A stretch of 64,000 bases of DNA, from positions 1 through 64,000 of the forward strand of contig JASKKH010000005.1 in NCBI GenBank assembly GCA_030154265.1, read 5' to 3'. A program made the position numbers and the translations under genes. This stretch comes from Clostridia bacterium. GTDB taxonomy: Bacteria; Bacillota; DSM-521; Neomoorellales; Neomoorellaceae. Below are positions 7,110-19,069 of this stretch, one piece after another; within the stretch, counting starts at the first letter, position 1; each line of letters begins with the position of its first letter. The notes below the pieces were generated by a model. The model did no database searches, had not been told where the DNA came from, and saw nothing but the letters and a program-made list of their open reading frames with translations.

Positions 7110-9674
7110 CTATTCCTCTTTAAGCTTTTTCTGCCAATAATATACTTTCTTCATAATCTGCAAAGGTGTAGAATTCATAAGATCAAAATTTTTAATTTCA
7201 TCTAAAACCTTGCTCTGAATATTCGTTAATTTTGAAGTTAAATTATTTTCTTCTACTACTGAGCATTTTTGTTCCGTAGTATATCCTTCTAAATAAAGTT
7301 TTGCTTTATTAAGGACTGTTTCCGGTACACCTGCTAGACGGGCAACATGAATACCGTAACTTTTATCAGTACTACCAGGTACGATCGTCCTTAAGAAGAT
7401 TATATCTTCACCTTTTTCCTTAACTGCTACACAATAATTTTTAACCCCTTTTAGTTCATCTGCCATAGCAATAAGTTCATGATAATGGGTAGCAAAAAGA
7501 GTACGTGATTTCAAAACATTATGTAAATACTCCGTTACAGCTCTGGCGATACTTAAACCATCCGAAGTACTGGTACCTCTTCCTACTTCATCTAAAATAA
7601 CCAAACTGCGTTCGGTAGCATTATTTAGAATATAAGCTACTTCATGCATTTCAACCATAAAAGTACTTTGGCCGGAAAATAAATCATCAGCTGCTCCAAC
7701 TCTAGTAAAAATTCTATCCACTAAGCCAATACGTGCTTTTTGGGCTGGAACAAAACTACCAATTTGAGCCATGAGTACGATTAAGGCAACCTGACGTATA
7801 TAGGTAGATTTCCCTGCCATATTCGGGCCTGTTATAATATGTACCTTTTGTTCCTCGTCTATATAGGTATCATTAGGTACAAACTCTCCAGAAGTTACCT
7901 GTTCAACAACTGCATGGCGTCCTTGCTCAATCTGAATTACCATTCCAGAATCTACTTCAGGACAAACATAATTATTATTAACAGCAACTATAGCCAAGGA
8001 CAAAACAACATCTAATATCCCTATTGCCCGAGCAGTTCGTCTAATTCGAGGTAGTCTTGATATTACTTCTTGACATAGTGTTTGGAAAATCTCATATTCT
8101 AGATCTATTAATCTTTCTTCGGCTCCCAATATTTGTTGTTCAAGTTCTTTAAGTCTACGAGTAGTAAAACGTTCAGAATTAGAAAGTGTTTGCTTACGTT
8201 CATAATCATCTGGTACTAAACTTAGATTTGGTCGGGTAACTTCAATATAGTATCCGAAAACTCGATTATAACCTATTTTTAAAGACTTAATCCCTGTACG
8301 TTCCCTTTCTTCAGTTTCAAGGCTGGCAATCCATTCACGCCCATGAAGAGCTATCTTCCGTAACCTATCAACTTCATCATTATACCCAGGGCGAATTACC
8401 CCTCCTTCATTTATATTAACTGGTGGATTATCAACTAATGCTCGTGTGAGAAGATCAACTATATCATCTAAAGGGTCTATTTGATTTATTATTTTAAGTA
8501 AAAAGTCTGCTTTAACATCGATCATTAATTCTAAGGCTTTTGGTAATACCATTAAAGAACTCCTTAATGCCTGGAGTTCTCTCCCCCCTGCTGTACCATA
8601 AGCTACTCGACCGGCTATCCTTTCTAAATCATGTACATTATGTAAAATATCCCTTAGTTCTTGACATAACACAAAATTTTCAACAAATTCAGTAACTGCT
8701 TGTTGACGAGCTTTAATGACATTTAAATCAGTTAAAGGTCGGTCTAACCAACTTCTTAAGGTTCTCCCACCCATAGCTGTGGTAGTTTTATCAAGAACCC
8801 ATAATAAAGAACCTTCCCGTTTTTTGTCTTTACTAGTAACTACCAACTCTAGGTTTCGCCTTGTAGCTTGGTCTAAAGCCATACAATTAGCCTTAGAATA
8901 TGCAACTGGAACTTCCAAATGAGCCAATGCATTGTGTTGTGTTTCTAGTAAAAAAGATAACACCATAGCTACTGCTATGCTTGTACTAGGCGTAAAATCA
9001 ATTTTTTCTATATCTTCCCTACGAAAATGGTCATGCAATACTTTAAAAGCTGTTTCTGTGCTTTCTATAACTGTCCAATTGGTTATTACACCTTTAGAAT
9101 ACATTTTTAGACGACGACAAAAAGACTTGTCATTTACTAGTTCTTCGGGTAATAAAAATTCCGATGGCATGATCCGTACTAATTCGTCTAATAAAGCTTC
9201 TATATCATGACATGAAGTAAACAAAAATTCCCCAGTAGATGCATCAGCCCAAGCTAAACCCCAGTTATTATCTAGTTTTGCAATAGCTGCTAAGTAGTTA
9301 TTTCCTTTAGTTGGTAATACTTTTTCATCGGTTATGGTTCCTGGAGTAACAACACGAATAACTTCACGTTTTACTAAACCTTTAGCTGAACGAGGATCTT
9401 CAACTTGTTCACAAATTGCAACCTTATATCCCTTGTTAACCAACCTGGCAAGATAACTATCCGCTGCGTGGTAGGGTACACCACACATTGGAGCTGCATC
9501 CTTTCCACCTCGGGAAGTTAATACCAAATCCAGTTCTCTCGATGCTACCTCAGCATCTTCATAAAACATCTCATAAAAATCGCCAAGGCGAAAAAAGAGA
9601 ATACTATCAGGATGCTTAGATTTAATCTCACGATACTGTGCCATCATCGGTGTTAGACTTTTACCTTTAGGCAC
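7110..9674 (-). CDS. mutS: DNA mismatch repair protein MutS
   Basis: Mismatch-recognition ATPase, 854 residues, normal length. The mismatch-binding Phe-X-Glu is in [15 protein letters not shown] near the N-terminus, and the Walker [10 protein letters not shown] is near residue 615, followed by [12 protein letters not shown]. The start is GTG at 9674, overlapping the last eight bases of miaB, so translation is probably coupled. mutL follows after 28 bases. Confidence 0.98.
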   Translation of the reverse strand: MPKGKSLTPMMAQYREIKSKHPDSILFFRLGDFYEMFYEDAEVASRELDLVLTSRGGKDAAPMCGVPYHAADSYLARLVNKGYKVAICEQVEDPRSAKGLVKREVIRVVTPGTITDEKVLPTKGNNYLAAIAKLDNNWGLAWADASTGEFLFTSCHDIEALLDELVRIMPSEFLLPEELVNDKSFCRRLKMYSKGVITNWTVIESTETAFKVLHDHFRREDIEKIDFTPSTSIAVAMVLSFLLETQHNALAHLEVPVAYSKANCMALDQATRRNLELVVTSKDKKREGSLLWVLDKTTTAMGGRTLRSWLDRPLTDLNVIKARQQAVTEFVENFVLCQELRDILHNVHDLERIAGRVAYGTAGGRELQALRSSLMVLPKALELMIDVKADFLLKIINQIDPLDDIVDLLTRALVDNPPVNINEGGVIRPGYNDEVDRLRKIALHGREWIASLETEERERTGIKSLKIGYNRVFGYYIEVTRPNLSLVPDDYERKQTLSNSERFTTRRLKELEQQILGAEERLIDLEYEIFQTLCQEVISRLPRIRRTARAIGILDVVLSLAIVAVNNNYVCPEVDSGMVIQIEQGRHAVVEQVTSGEFVPNDTYIDEEQKVHIITGPNMAGKSTYIRQVALIVLMAQIGSFVPAQKARIGLVDRIFTRVGAADDLFSGQSTFMVEMHEVAYILNNATERSLVILDEVGRGTSTSDGLSIARAVTEYLHNVLKSRTLFATHYHELIAMADELKGVKNYCVAVKEKGEDIIFLRTIVPGSTDKSYGIHVARLAGVPETVLNKAKLYLEGYTTEQKCSVVEENNLTSKLTNIQSKVLDEIKNFDLMNSTPLQIMKKVYYWQKKLKEE

Positions 9675-11001
9675 GGCAAATTTCCCCTCTTAACTGCCAT
9701 GTCTGTGCTCGAGTTATTTTAACAGGAACAAGCTTCCCTGTTAATTCTTTATCGCCTTCAAATATAACTAATTTGTTAGTACGAGTTCGCCCACTTAAGT
9801 TATTAGGATTATTTTTACTTGGTCCTTCAACTAACACTTCCACTTCTTGGTCTACCATAGCCTCATTTTTGGCTAAACTAATTTCATTTTGCAATTCCAT
9901 TAATGCCTTTAAACGAGCTTTCTTTTCCTCAAGAGGTATCTGGTCTGGTAAAGTAGCTGCCTTTGTGCCTTTACGTGGTGAATACATGAAAGTAAATGCA
10001 TTATCATATTGTACTTTTTTAACTAGATCCAAAGTAAGTAAAAAGTCTTCTTCTGTTTCACCAGGAAATCCAACAATCATATCAGTAGTTATACTAATAC
10101 CAGGAATATGTTCATATAAAGAAGCCACCAATTCTAAATAATGTTCCCGAGTATAACCTCTATTCATAAGTTCTAATATTCTATTGCTTCCAGCTTGAAC
10201 AGGTAAGTGTACATGTTCGCATACCTTGTCCAAACCACTAATAGTTTCCACCAGTTCTGGTGTAAAATCCCTTGGATGCGAGGTTGTATAACGAATACGT
10301 TTTAATCCTTCTATCTCATTTACCTTTTTTAAAAGTTCAGCGAAGTTAACTTTTTGTTCTAAGTCTTTTCCATATGAATTAACATTTTGGCCTAAAAGTG
10401 TTACTTCAATAACACCTTTCTCCACCAAATCTTTTATTTCATTTAGAATATGTTCAGGTTGCCGGCTTCTCTCTCTACCCCGAACATAAGGAACGATACA
10501 ATAAGTACAAAAATTGTTACATCCATAGATAATGTTTACAAATGCCTGTGCCCCTCTGGCTTTACGCTTTGGTAATTTTTCTTCATTTAATTTCCCATGC
10601 TCCTCAACATAGATATGGGTTTCACGTTTCTCTAAAACTTTTTGAATTAAATGAGGTAATTCACTTAAATTTTGAGGCCCTAAAATTATATCAACATATG
10701 GTGCTCTTTCCCGCAGCTTTTGGGCAGCCCCAAGTTGTTGAACCATACATCCGGCTACAATGATTATCAAATTGGGATTAGCACTTTTTAACTTCTCTAT
10801 TTGCCCAAGCTTACCGTAAACTTTATTCTCAGCTTTTTCTCTAACACAACAGGTATCAAAAATAATAACATCTGCTTCCTCTATATTTTGAGCATGCTCA
10901 TAGCCTACCGCCTCAAGCATATCGGACATCATTTCACTATCTCTCTCATTCATTTGGCAACCATAAGTTATTATTTTAAATGTCTTTGATTTATGTGCCA
11001 A
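9667..11001 (-). CDS. miaB: tRNA-2-methylthio-N6-dimethylallyladenosine synthase MiaB
   Basis: Radical-SAM methylthiotransferase acting on the i6A37 made by MiaA. The 444-residue protein shows the three cysteines of the N-terminal cluster ([25 protein letters not shown]), the radical-SAM motif CNNFCTYC and a C-terminal TRAM domain. The start is TTG at 11001 behind AGGGAGG (10-base spacing). First gene of the miaB-mutS-mutL-miaA-hfq run. Confidence 0.97.
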   Translation of the reverse strand: MAHKSKTFKIITYGCQMNERDSEMMSDMLEAVGYEHAQNIEEADVIIFDTCCVREKAENKVYGKLGQIEKLKSANPNLIIIVAGCMVQQLGAAQKLRERAPYVDIILGPQNLSELPHLIQKVLEKRETHIYVEEHGKLNEEKLPKRKARGAQAFVNIIYGCNNFCTYCIVPYVRGRERSRQPEHILNEIKDLVEKGVIEVTLLGQNVNSYGKDLEQKVNFAELLKKVNEIEGLKRIRYTTSHPRDFTPELVETISGLDKVCEHVHLPVQAGSNRILELMNRGYTREHYLELVASLYEHIPGISITTDMIVGFPGETEEDFLLTLDLVKKVQYDNAFTFMYSPRKGTKAATLPDQIPLEEKKARLKALMELQNEISLAKNEAMVDQEVEVLVEGPSKNNPNNLSGRTRTNKLVIFEGDKELTGKLVPVKITRAQTWQLRGEICRA

Positions 11002-11092
11002 AGTTCGGTATCCTCCCTTGAAGAAATAACATTATATCTTTTTTGAATATATTCCACCTACATTATACATTTTCATAATAATAACTACAAAT

Positions 11093-11120
11093 AATCCCGA
11101 CCTGTTATAAGGCCGGGATT
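11093..11120 (-). terminator. Hairpin terminator after the DUF151 gene
   Basis: On the minus strand AATCCCGGCC pairs with GGTCGGGATT across an 8-base loop (one G-U pair), followed by a T-rich but interrupted run. It lies 18 bases after the stop at 11139. The rest of the spacer to miaB (11002-11092) shows no gene and presumably holds the miaB promoter. Confidence 0.75.
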
Positions 11121-11138
11121 ACGGTTTGTTTAAACGAT

Positions 11139-11621
11139 TTAGTGCAGATGTTTCTTATCTTCCTCAGGTTTAATATCCTTTAAAAGTTCTTCTAACTCCT
11201 CAACCTGGTCTTCACTTACTAACTCGTCGACATTTACTGTATAGGCTGCAACCTTTTCAGTAATATAAAGAGGAGCATTAGTTCTCAAAGCTATTGTAAT
11301 AGCATCACTTGGTCTGGCATCAATGACATACTCTTTATCCCCTTGATGAAGATAAAGTTCAGCATAATAAGTACCTTCACGAACATCTTGAACTAAAACT
11401 TTTTTTATTTCTGCACCTAATTTTTCACACAAATTAATTATTAAATCATGAGTTAGCGGGCGTGGTGTTAAGATACCTTGTATAGCTAAGGCTATAGCCT
11501 GAGCTTCATAAGTTCCAACCCATATAGGTAACACTTGGTCTCCTTCTTTATTGCTCAAAATTACTACTGGACTAAGATTTTGATCAAGGACTATTTGTTT
11601 TACCTTTATTGGAATGAGCAT
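11139..11621 (-). CDS. DUF151 / bifunctional nuclease family protein
   Basis: 160-residue protein of the DUF151 (BFN domain) family; members have reported nuclease activity but the cellular role in Firmicutes is unknown. Recognisable core: LPIWVGTYEAQAIALAIQG near residues 30-50 and VIDARPSDAITIALRTNAPLY near 99-118. An acidic C-terminal tail (SEDQVEELEELLKDIKPEED) follows. ATG at 11621 follows GGGATGGTG. Likely cotranscribed with the upstream PPC-domain gene (48-base gap). Confidence 0.88.
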   Translation of the reverse strand: MLIPIKVKQIVLDQNLSPVVILSNKEGDQVLPIWVGTYEAQAIALAIQGILTPRPLTHDLIINLCEKLGAEIKKVLVQDVREGTYYAELYLHQGDKEYVIDARPSDAITIALRTNAPLYITEKVAAYTVNVDELVSEDQVEELEELLKDIKPEEDKKHLH

Positions 11622-11669
11622 TCACACCATCCCTAATAATTTCTTTATCCCTTGTGGATTTAATATATT

Positions 11670-12113
11670 TTATTCCCAAAGAAAAAGTCCTGTTACTGGA
11701 TCATATTCACGCTTAGGAGGTGCAGGTAACTCTATTTCTTCAATAAAAACTTCACCGGCAAAAACGATATTGCCAGGTAACAAGTGCCCTCCAAGTACAG
11801 TGCCTTCACTGTCTAAAAAGGTAACATGGGCATGGACAAACGGTTTCCCATCTTTTATAGATACATTACCTAAACCTGATAAAATCTCCATAGGCTTATC
11901 TATATCAAATTCAACAAAACGCTTTTTATCTTGTAAATAATAAGCAACTTTTGCTTTTTGTACTGCACCTAAGAAATTAATTGATCCAAATCGCACATCA
12001 TTTTCTTCAACAATTTTTTGTAAAGCCTCTAATAAATCACAACCATATGATAATCTAAAGGCTAGTTGGCGTCCGGATTTGCCCTCAATTTTTTTAACAT
12101 AAAAATCCGACAT
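11670..12113 (-). CDS. PPC/DUF296 domain protein (PD1-like DNA-binding domain)
   Basis: 147 residues forming a single PPC (DUF296) domain: FRLSYGCDLLEAL, RFGSINFLGAVQKAKVAYY, the histidine motif VHAHVTF and the hallmark GGHLLPGNIVFAGEVFI. In plants this domain is attached to AT-hooks; bacterial stand-alone forms are trimeric proteins of unknown function with a putative metal site made by the histidines. ATG at 12113 behind GGAGG. It is preceded by an AT-rich spacer (12114-12219) with no gene. Confidence 0.85.
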   Translation of the reverse strand: MSDFYVKKIEGKSGRQLAFRLSYGCDLLEALQKIVEENDVRFGSINFLGAVQKAKVAYYLQDKKRFVEFDIDKPMEILSGLGNVSIKDGKPFVHAHVTFLDSEGTVLGGHLLPGNIVFAGEVFIEEIELPAPPKREYDPVTGLFLWE

Positions 12114-12219
12114 CTTTATAACCTCCTCTTTTTTTTTTAATTATTATATTTTCTTTTTTAAAGTCTATTTTCCTCTCCTAAATTTTACATGGTTTAACTA
12201 TTATATTTGATTTATTTAT

Positions 12220-12929
12220 TTAAATCTCATTTAAGAATGATAAAAAATCCTTTAAAGAGCCACGATGATTACTTTTTATTTCACTATTATTCCGATTTAA
12301 TAAAAAATCTTCTACTAAATAAGTATTAATCCCAACTTTAGAAGCTACCAAATCCTCATCTACATCATTACCTATCATTAAGCATGCTTCTGGTGAAACA
12401 TCTAATATATTTAATATTTCGTTATAATAATCAGTGCTGGGTTTACAAAAATGCATATCTTCATAGGTAGTAATCAATCTAAAGTTAATATTATCTAACC
12501 CTGCCCAGCGCATTCGTTCTTTAATGGCACAGCGAGGAAAAACTGGATTGGTTGCTATTACTAGTTCGTAACCTAAGTTTGATGCTTTTTTAACAATTTC
12601 TTGTGCCAAGGAAGTAGGTTTGGTATAACGTTTTAAATTGGGAAAATCCTTATCATAAAATTCATCAAAAACAGGTAAAATATCTTTTTCTTCTAAACCA
12701 GTTTTACTAAAAAAATATTCCATAAATACTTCTTCATTGGTTCGCTCTAGATTATTATCTTCAATCATTGCTTGGGTGGCAGCTAATAAATATTTAATAA
12801 ATTTTTTGGGAGGTATAAAATGTTGCAAACGTCTTGCCAGAGCCTCCATGTATTTATTCATAAAGTTATCCATATCCATGGGTAAAAGAGTGCCGTCTAA
12901 ATCAAAAAGAAGATAACGATAACTCATCA

Positions 12930-12930
<1 letters not shown>
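12220..12930 (-). CDS. HAD-superfamily hydrolase
   Basis: Cytoplasmic phosphatase-type HAD protein of about 236 residues. Motif I DLDGTLLP near the N-terminus, motif II in VIATNP, motif III lysine in FCKPS and motif IV GNDVDEDLVA are all present. Substrate unknown. Start choice: a TTG and two ATGs follow each other at 12933, 12930 and 12927; the ATG at 12930 overlaps the guaB stop (TGATG), suggesting translational coupling to guaB, but the ribosome site is weak. Confidence 0.87.
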
Positions 12931-14384
<1,454 letters not shown>

Positions 14385-14408
14385 TTAAGCCTCCAATCTA
14401 AAATTTAG

Positions 14409-15341
14409 TTATTTTTTTATTATATCATATAATTTACGACATGAACCAGTTTCTTCACGTGCGATTTGTTGCCAAACCACTCCTATCAAAACTAAAATTC
14501 CACCTAAAAAATGACCAAGTTGTAACTTTTCTTTTAAAATTAAATAACCTAGCAATGCTGTTATTCCTGGCTCTAAAGTCGATATTATTGCCAACCTTGA
14601 TGCCCCTATATACCTTAACCCCCATGACATTGCCATATAAGCTACAATAGTACAAACTAGTGCCAGGATAATAATAGCAATTAATGAATTAACATTAAAA
14701 TTCAGATTAAAAGTTCCCGTTGTTAAGGCCAACAATAAAAAGGCAATACCCATAATCAATGTATTATAATAATTATAAACTCTAGGTTCAATATTTTTAA
14801 TGATTTTAGTTTGACCAATTAAATAAAAAGCATTAGTTAAGGCCGCTATAATAGCTCCCAATATGCCTCTTATATCGAGTTGAGCACCACTTGGTAATCC
14901 CAAAATAACAATTAAACCTAAGAAGGATAATATTAATGCCCCAATTTTGGACTTAGTCATAGGTTCATGTAAAAAAATTGCTGCTAATATAGTCACTATT
15001 GCAGGATAGATATAAAAAAATAAGATAGTAATTGCCGCAGGAATAAATTGAAAAGAATAAAAAAGTGCTAATACAGTGGTTGCTTGTCCAAATAAAGCCA
15101 ATAATACTAACGACCCCAAAACTTTCCACCCAAAATTCCACCTTAAAGGTATAATAATCAAACTTCCCCATAATAGTAAGGCAGAAATTAAATAACGAAT
15201 TGCCAATGTAGTTAACATATTAGCGCCACCAGCATATGCAACTTTAGCTGCAATACCCTCCGCTGCAAGTGCGGTAGCCGATAAAACAGCTGAAAATAAC
15301 CCCCACCATTCTTTAGAAGAAAAGCTCTGATTAATTATCAA
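14409..15341 (-). CDS. EamA/DMT-family transporter
   Basis: 310-residue integral membrane protein with about ten predicted hydrophobic helices in two EamA-type halves (ALAAEGIAAKVAYAGG in the first, GAIIAALTNAFYLIGQ opening the second, SRLAIISTLEPGITALLGYLILKE in the second). Members export metabolites such as amino acids; the substrate here is unknown. The likely start is TTG at 15341 just after GGGTGAGG. It precedes guaB closely, so the two may be cotranscribed. Confidence 0.85.
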   Translation of the reverse strand: MIINQSFSSKEWWGLFSAVLSATALAAEGIAAKVAYAGGANMLTTLAIRYLISALLLWGSLIIIPLRWNFGWKVLGSLVLLALFGQATTVLALFYSFQFIPAAITILFFYIYPAIVTILAAIFLHEPMTKSKIGALILSFLGLIVILGLPSGAQLDIRGILGAIIAALTNAFYLIGQTKIIKNIEPRVYNYYNTLIMGIAFLLLALTTGTFNLNFNVNSLIAIIILALVCTIVAYMAMSWGLRYIGASRLAIISTLEPGITALLGYLILKEKLQLGHFLGGILVLIGVVWQQIAREETGSCRKLYDIIKK

Positions 15342-15370
15342 TTTACCTCACCCATTCATACTTGGTATAG

Positions 15371-15395
15371 AAAAAAAGAGCCATTTAAAGGCTCT
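15371..15395 (-). terminator. Intrinsic terminator at the end of the cobalamin gene run
   Basis: Minus-strand hairpin AGAGCC/GGCTCT (15390-15395 with 15377-15382), loop of seven, followed by seven T residues. It overlaps the last base of the small HTH gene's stop codon. It would end transcription started at the B12 riboswitch promoter some 16 kb upstream. Confidence 0.85.
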
Positions 15396-15619
15396 CAATC
15401 TTGACCCATTACAGATTGAATACCATAACGTTCAAAATGATTCCTTAGGTGATAAATTGCTTCCGAATTTACTCCAAATTCCTTAGCAAGTTCAGTATCG
15501 GAACGATTAGCAGCTAGTCCAGCAATAAATTTATCAAAATCAATGCCAACTTCGTTTGTTTTTTCTTTTAAACTGGGCTGGGTACTCCAAGGTACTCGGG
15601 CTTGTGTTTTTGTTTCCAA
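15395..15619 (-). CDS. Small helix-turn-helix protein
   Basis: About 74 residues. The second half reads ELAKEFGVNSEAIYHLRNHFERYGI, a good helix-turn-helix with the turn around GVNS; the first half is polar. I do not recognise a named family. Start: the longer frame begins with GTG at 15628 inside the Shine-Dalgarno, so I prefer TTG at 15619, eight bases after AGGAGG. That AGGAGG lies in a tight inverted repeat (15627-15639, ACCTC/GAGGT). It is the last gene before the terminator, 51 bases after cobC, and may be read with the cob operon. A regulatory role is only inferred. Confidence 0.65.
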   Translation of the reverse strand: METKTQARVPWSTQPSLKEKTNEVGIDFDKFIAGLAANRSDTELAKEFGVNSEAIYHLRNHFERYGIQSVMGQD

Positions 15620-15670
15620 AAAAACCACCTCCTAGAGGTAGTTTGGCTTAAGTACATGCCTTTTACCCAG

Positions 15671-16315
15671 TTATAAGATACCGCTTTCGTTAGGTTCGCC
15701 TATTTCTTCCAAATGATGGGAGTCGTTAAGTAAAACTAAAATTTTATCTTCATTGTAACAATCAATAATACTAACACCAGTATTATCTAAAGAGAAACGC
15801 CAAACACCATTTAAATCTAATCCTAAAACGCTACAAATAAGAACCCTAAGACAACCACCATGACCTACAATTAATAAATCTCTTCCTTTTTCCTGTTCAA
15901 TTATTTTATTAAAACTATTTAATACCCTTTCTTTTACTTGATTAAAACTTTCACCCCCAGGAATAACCACATTTCCTGGGTCTTGACGCCATTCATCCCA
16001 CTCCTTGGGATACCTCGTAGTAATTTCTTTATAAGTTAACCCTTCCCAGGCGCCAAAATTTATTTCACGTAAATCCTTTAAGGTTTCTACATTTATACCG
16101 TGGGACTTAGATATGATAGATGCCGTTTCTGTAGCCCTTTTAAGATCACTTGTAAAAACACAATCTAGGTTAATGTTATCAAAACGTTTTTTAAGTAAAT
16201 TTGCCTGGAGTTTTCCTTTGGAACTTAACATCACATCTGAATGTCCTTGGTATCTACCAGTATTATTCCATTCAGTCTCACCATGACGTACTAAATAAAC
16301 CCGTGTAGGCTTCAA
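15671..16315 (-). CDS. cobC: Alpha-ribazole phosphatase (histidine phosphatase family)
   Basis: 214-residue histidine phosphatase with the phospho-accepting RHGETEWN near residue 10 and the second histidine in IVGHGGCLR. The general family also includes phosphoglycerate mutases; the position at the end of the cobalamin run supports removal of phosphate from alpha-ribazole-5-phosphate or cobalamin-5-phosphate. Start TTG at 16315 immediately follows the cobD stop codon, with GGAGGAGAGG inside the cobD 3' end, so translation is coupled. Confidence 0.88.
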   Translation of the reverse strand: MKPTRVYLVRHGETEWNNTGRYQGHSDVMLSSKGKLQANLLKKRFDNINLDCVFTSDLKRATETASIISKSHGINVETLKDLREINFGAWEGLTYKEITTRYPKEWDEWRQDPGNVVIPGGESFNQVKERVLNSFNKIIEQEKGRDLLIVGHGGCLRVLICSVLGLDLNGVWRFSLDNTGVSIIDCYNEDKILVLLNDSHHLEEIGEPNESGIL

Positions 16316-17422
16316 TTACCTCTCCTCCACCACTGTCTTTAAAACCTTTAATAATTTATTATTATCCTCCCTGTTACGCACTGCAATTCGAAAATAATCA
16401 GGTCCTAATCCAGAAAATGAGGAACAATCACGAATTAAAATTTTTCCCTTGATTAAAGCTTTTGCTAGGTGAAAAACTTTAAATCTGTTAGTTATAATTT
16501 TTGACAATATAAAATTTACCTCAGGGTAATAAGGTTTTAAAAATTTTAAATTTAACAGCCCATTATAAAGATATTTCTTTTCTTCAAAAATTAATTCCCT
16601 GCTTTTTTTCATGTAGTTTAAATCAGATAAAGCAGTTATTCCAGCCTTTTGGGCTAAGATATTTATACTCCATGGGTAACAATGAGCTTCTAGCTTTTTT
16701 ATTAATTCTGGACAGCCTACACCACAACCTAGTCTTAGTCCAGGTAAAGCAAAAAATTTGGTTAAAGAACGCAATATAAACAATCGTTTACTATTAGCTG
16801 CCTGTTTAACCAAAGATAATGTAGGCCAGTTTGGTATAAAATCAAGAAAAGACTCATCAACCACTAAAAAAATATTATTTTTTTGACATGTTTCTACTAT
16901 TTCATATAGAATTTCAGGTTTTAAAAGACGGCCTGTCGGATTATTAGGGTTGCAGATAAATGTCATATCTATTTTCTCAATGTTTTCTCGCCATTTATCA
17001 ATGTCTAAGCTAAAATCATCAGGATTTAAATTAAACGTCACTACTTCTGCGCCAGCTATTTCTGCAGCTCGGCGATATTCCATAAATGTTGGTTCTAAAA
17101 TAAGAACCCTTTTAGGTTTATAAACTTGGCAAAGGAGATAAATTAATTCTATGGCACCATTACCAGCAATAATAGTTTTTAAATCTACTCCTAAGTAATG
17201 GGAAAGCTTTTTTTTTAACTCGCGACAGAGCGGATCAGGATAACGTTCAATAAACTTAAGATTTTCTTTTAACGTTTTTATGACACTATCAGGTGGTCCT
17301 AGGGGGTTAATATTGGCACTAAAATCAATGATTTCATCTGGTTGCCATCCATATTTATCTATGGCGCCTTGCCAGTCACCACCATGTTTTACTGTTCCAT
17401 AACTGTTTTCTAGCTGTTTCAT
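16316..17422 (-). CDS. cobD: L-threonine-O-3-phosphate decarboxylase
   Basis: PLP enzyme related to histidinol-phosphate aminotransferase that makes (R)-1-amino-2-propanol phosphate for the nucleotide-loop linker. Motifs: IDFSANINPLGPP at the N-terminus, FICNPNNPTGRLL, and the cofactor Lys222 in ILRSLTKFFALPGLRLG. 368 residues, normal. ATG at 17422 follows GGGGG. The neighbours pduX (makes its substrate) and cobC support CobD over a histidine-pathway aminotransferase. Confidence 0.93.
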   Translation of the reverse strand: MKQLENSYGTVKHGGDWQGAIDKYGWQPDEIIDFSANINPLGPPDSVIKTLKENLKFIERYPDPLCRELKKKLSHYLGVDLKTIIAGNGAIELIYLLCQVYKPKRVLILEPTFMEYRRAAEIAGAEVVTFNLNPDDFSLDIDKWRENIEKIDMTFICNPNNPTGRLLKPEILYEIVETCQKNNIFLVVDESFLDFIPNWPTLSLVKQAANSKRLFILRSLTKFFALPGLRLGCGVGCPELIKKLEAHCYPWSINILAQKAGITALSDLNYMKKSRELIFEEKKYLYNGLLNLKFLKPYYPEVNFILSKIITNRFKVFHLAKALIKGKILIRDCSSFSGLGPDYFRIAVRNREDNNKLLKVLKTVVEER

Positions 17423-17430
17423 TTTTACTT

Positions 17431-18294
17431 TTACCCCCTAATCCCCCCACCAGTTATAGCAGCTTCAATGAAATCAACATAAGGATATTTATCCTTAATC
17501 TTTTTTTTCATTTCAACAACATCAACTTCTCCATCTCGATAAAGGATGCCAATAACAGTCCCGCTATGAGCGGTATTTACTCCGAGGGCACCGCAGTTAA
17601 TCGCCATCTTTAAGATATCTTCTAATTCAGGTTTATATAAAATTTTTTGATTAGCTAAAGCACTTAAGGTTGCTCCTTGGGCAATTAATTCTGCCTTTTC
17701 CTCATTTAATCCTTTTTTTACTAATTGAACAGCCTTAGCAACGTCCTTCTCTTTACTTTGATTTAGAACAAAAAGGTCTTGACGTTGATTAAAAAGAACG
17801 GTATCAACAACTCCTCCTAAATCTACAACCAATATATTCATAGGCGGAGATTCCCCTAGGTATTCCCAATACTCACCATGAAGATGATCAAAAAGAGCAA
17901 TACCCGGTAAAAAATTCCCATCACTAGGTTCAATGGATAATGTTATTCTTATAATTGTCTCTAATGATAATTCTTCTCCTAAGGCTTTGGCAGTTGCTAC
18001 GGCTGCTGCGACTACATCAGCAGTGCTACTGGCCAATCCTTTACCTGGGGGTAAAGGATTGTTTATTTCTACCTTAGCCCCTAAAGAGCTTCTACCAAAC
18101 TTATCTAAAATCATTCGTACTGCTTTTAATGCTTTCTCTTTACCGGGCATACCATGAATAACAGCGCCTGATTTTAATGTAACAGTTACTTTAGAAGCTA
18201 TATTTATTGGACAGGTAATTAAAAAGTAATTACCTTCTCTCATTCCTTGAACTAATTCTCCACAAGTTCCGGGGACCCTAGCTACCCCTAGCAT
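17431..18294 (-). CDS. pduX: L-threonine kinase (GHMP kinase, PduX-like)
   Basis: GHMP-family kinase of 287 residues with N-terminal VPGTCGELVQG and the phosphate loop PLPPGKGLASSTAD near residue 81. PduX phosphorylates L-threonine to give the substrate of CobD, and the gene sits between cobS and cobD. ATG at 18294 follows GGGGGC. Assignment rests on the family signature and neighbours. Confidence 0.9.
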   Translation of the reverse strand: MLGVARVPGTCGELVQGMREGNYFLITCPINIASKVTVTLKSGAVIHGMPGKEKALKAVRMILDKFGRSSLGAKVEINNPLPPGKGLASSTADVVAAAVATAKALGEELSLETIIRITLSIEPSDGNFLPGIALFDHLHGEYWEYLGESPPMNILVVDLGGVVDTVLFNQRQDLFVLNQSKEKDVAKAVQLVKKGLNEEKAELIAQGATLSALANQKILYKPELEDILKMAINCGALGVNTAHSGTVIGILYRDGEVDVVEMKKKIKDKYPYVDFIEAAITGGGIRG

Positions 18295-18307
18295 ATTACA
18301 GCCCCCT

Positions 18308-19069
18308 TTAAACCATTAACCCTAACAATAAAATAAAGACTTCAGTTATTTCAGACAGAGCACCATATGTATCACCAGTTAATCCGCCTAAAATTTTTTT
18401 AATCCAGTTACACCATACTAAAACTAATAAAGATACACCAAATAATAATATTAATCCACTTGTTCCCATAACAAACCAACAAATCAGAAAGGTTACTAGA
18501 GTTGCAATAATAAATATTGGGATACCTTGACTGGTTCTAAATAGACCACCTATACCTTTTTTACGAGCATAAGGAAAGCAAGTTACGGCAGGTACCATAG
18601 CCCATCGCCCTAACACTGGCATTAATAAAATAAAGGGTGATAAGGATAAACCAAAAAATTCTAAGTAATTATTTGGTAAGGAAAGTAAAAGAGTGAATTT
18701 AAGTAGCATTAGAATAATGGCAGCACTCACACCATGAGCACCTACATTACTATCCTTCATAATTTCAAGTATTCGTTCTCGCTCCCGCCCAGAAAAAAGA
18801 CCATCCATACTATCCATAAAGCCATCCATATGTAAACCACCACTTAAAAAAACACTTAGGGCCAAAAGCAAAGCCGCTCTAAGAAATTCAGTATCTATAA
18901 AACTTAGGAAATACCAAACAATCGCAAGAATTATTCCTAAAATCAAGCCAACAAGAGGGAAATATGTTATACTTTGCTGAAAAGTATCTGCCGAATCCCC
19001 TAAGATACTTATCCTCAATCTTGTTAGAAATTGAAGAGCTGTTAAAAATGCCTGCAACTGTTTTTTCAA
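18308..19069 (-). CDS. cobS: Adenosylcobinamide-GDP ribazoletransferase (cobalamin synthase)
   Basis: Polytopic membrane enzyme, 253 residues, joining adenosylcobinamide-GDP and alpha-ribazole. Signatures: FLTRLRI near the N-terminus and GGLHMDGFMDSMDGLFSGRERERILEIMKDS with the conserved acidic cluster, plus GRWAM. ATG overlaps the cobT stop by four bases (ATGA). The membrane location fits the last step of assembly. Confidence 0.96.
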   Translation of the reverse strand: MKKQLQAFLTALQFLTRLRISILGDSADTFQQSITYFPLVGLILGIILAIVWYFLSFIDTEFLRAALLLALSVFLSGGLHMDGFMDSMDGLFSGRERERILEIMKDSNVGAHGVSAAIILMLLKFTLLLSLPNNYLEFFGLSLSPFILLMPVLGRWAMVPAVTCFPYARKKGIGGLFRTSQGIPIFIIATLVTFLICWFVMGTSGLILLFGVSLLVLVWCNWIKKILGGLTGDTYGALSEITEVFILLLGLMV

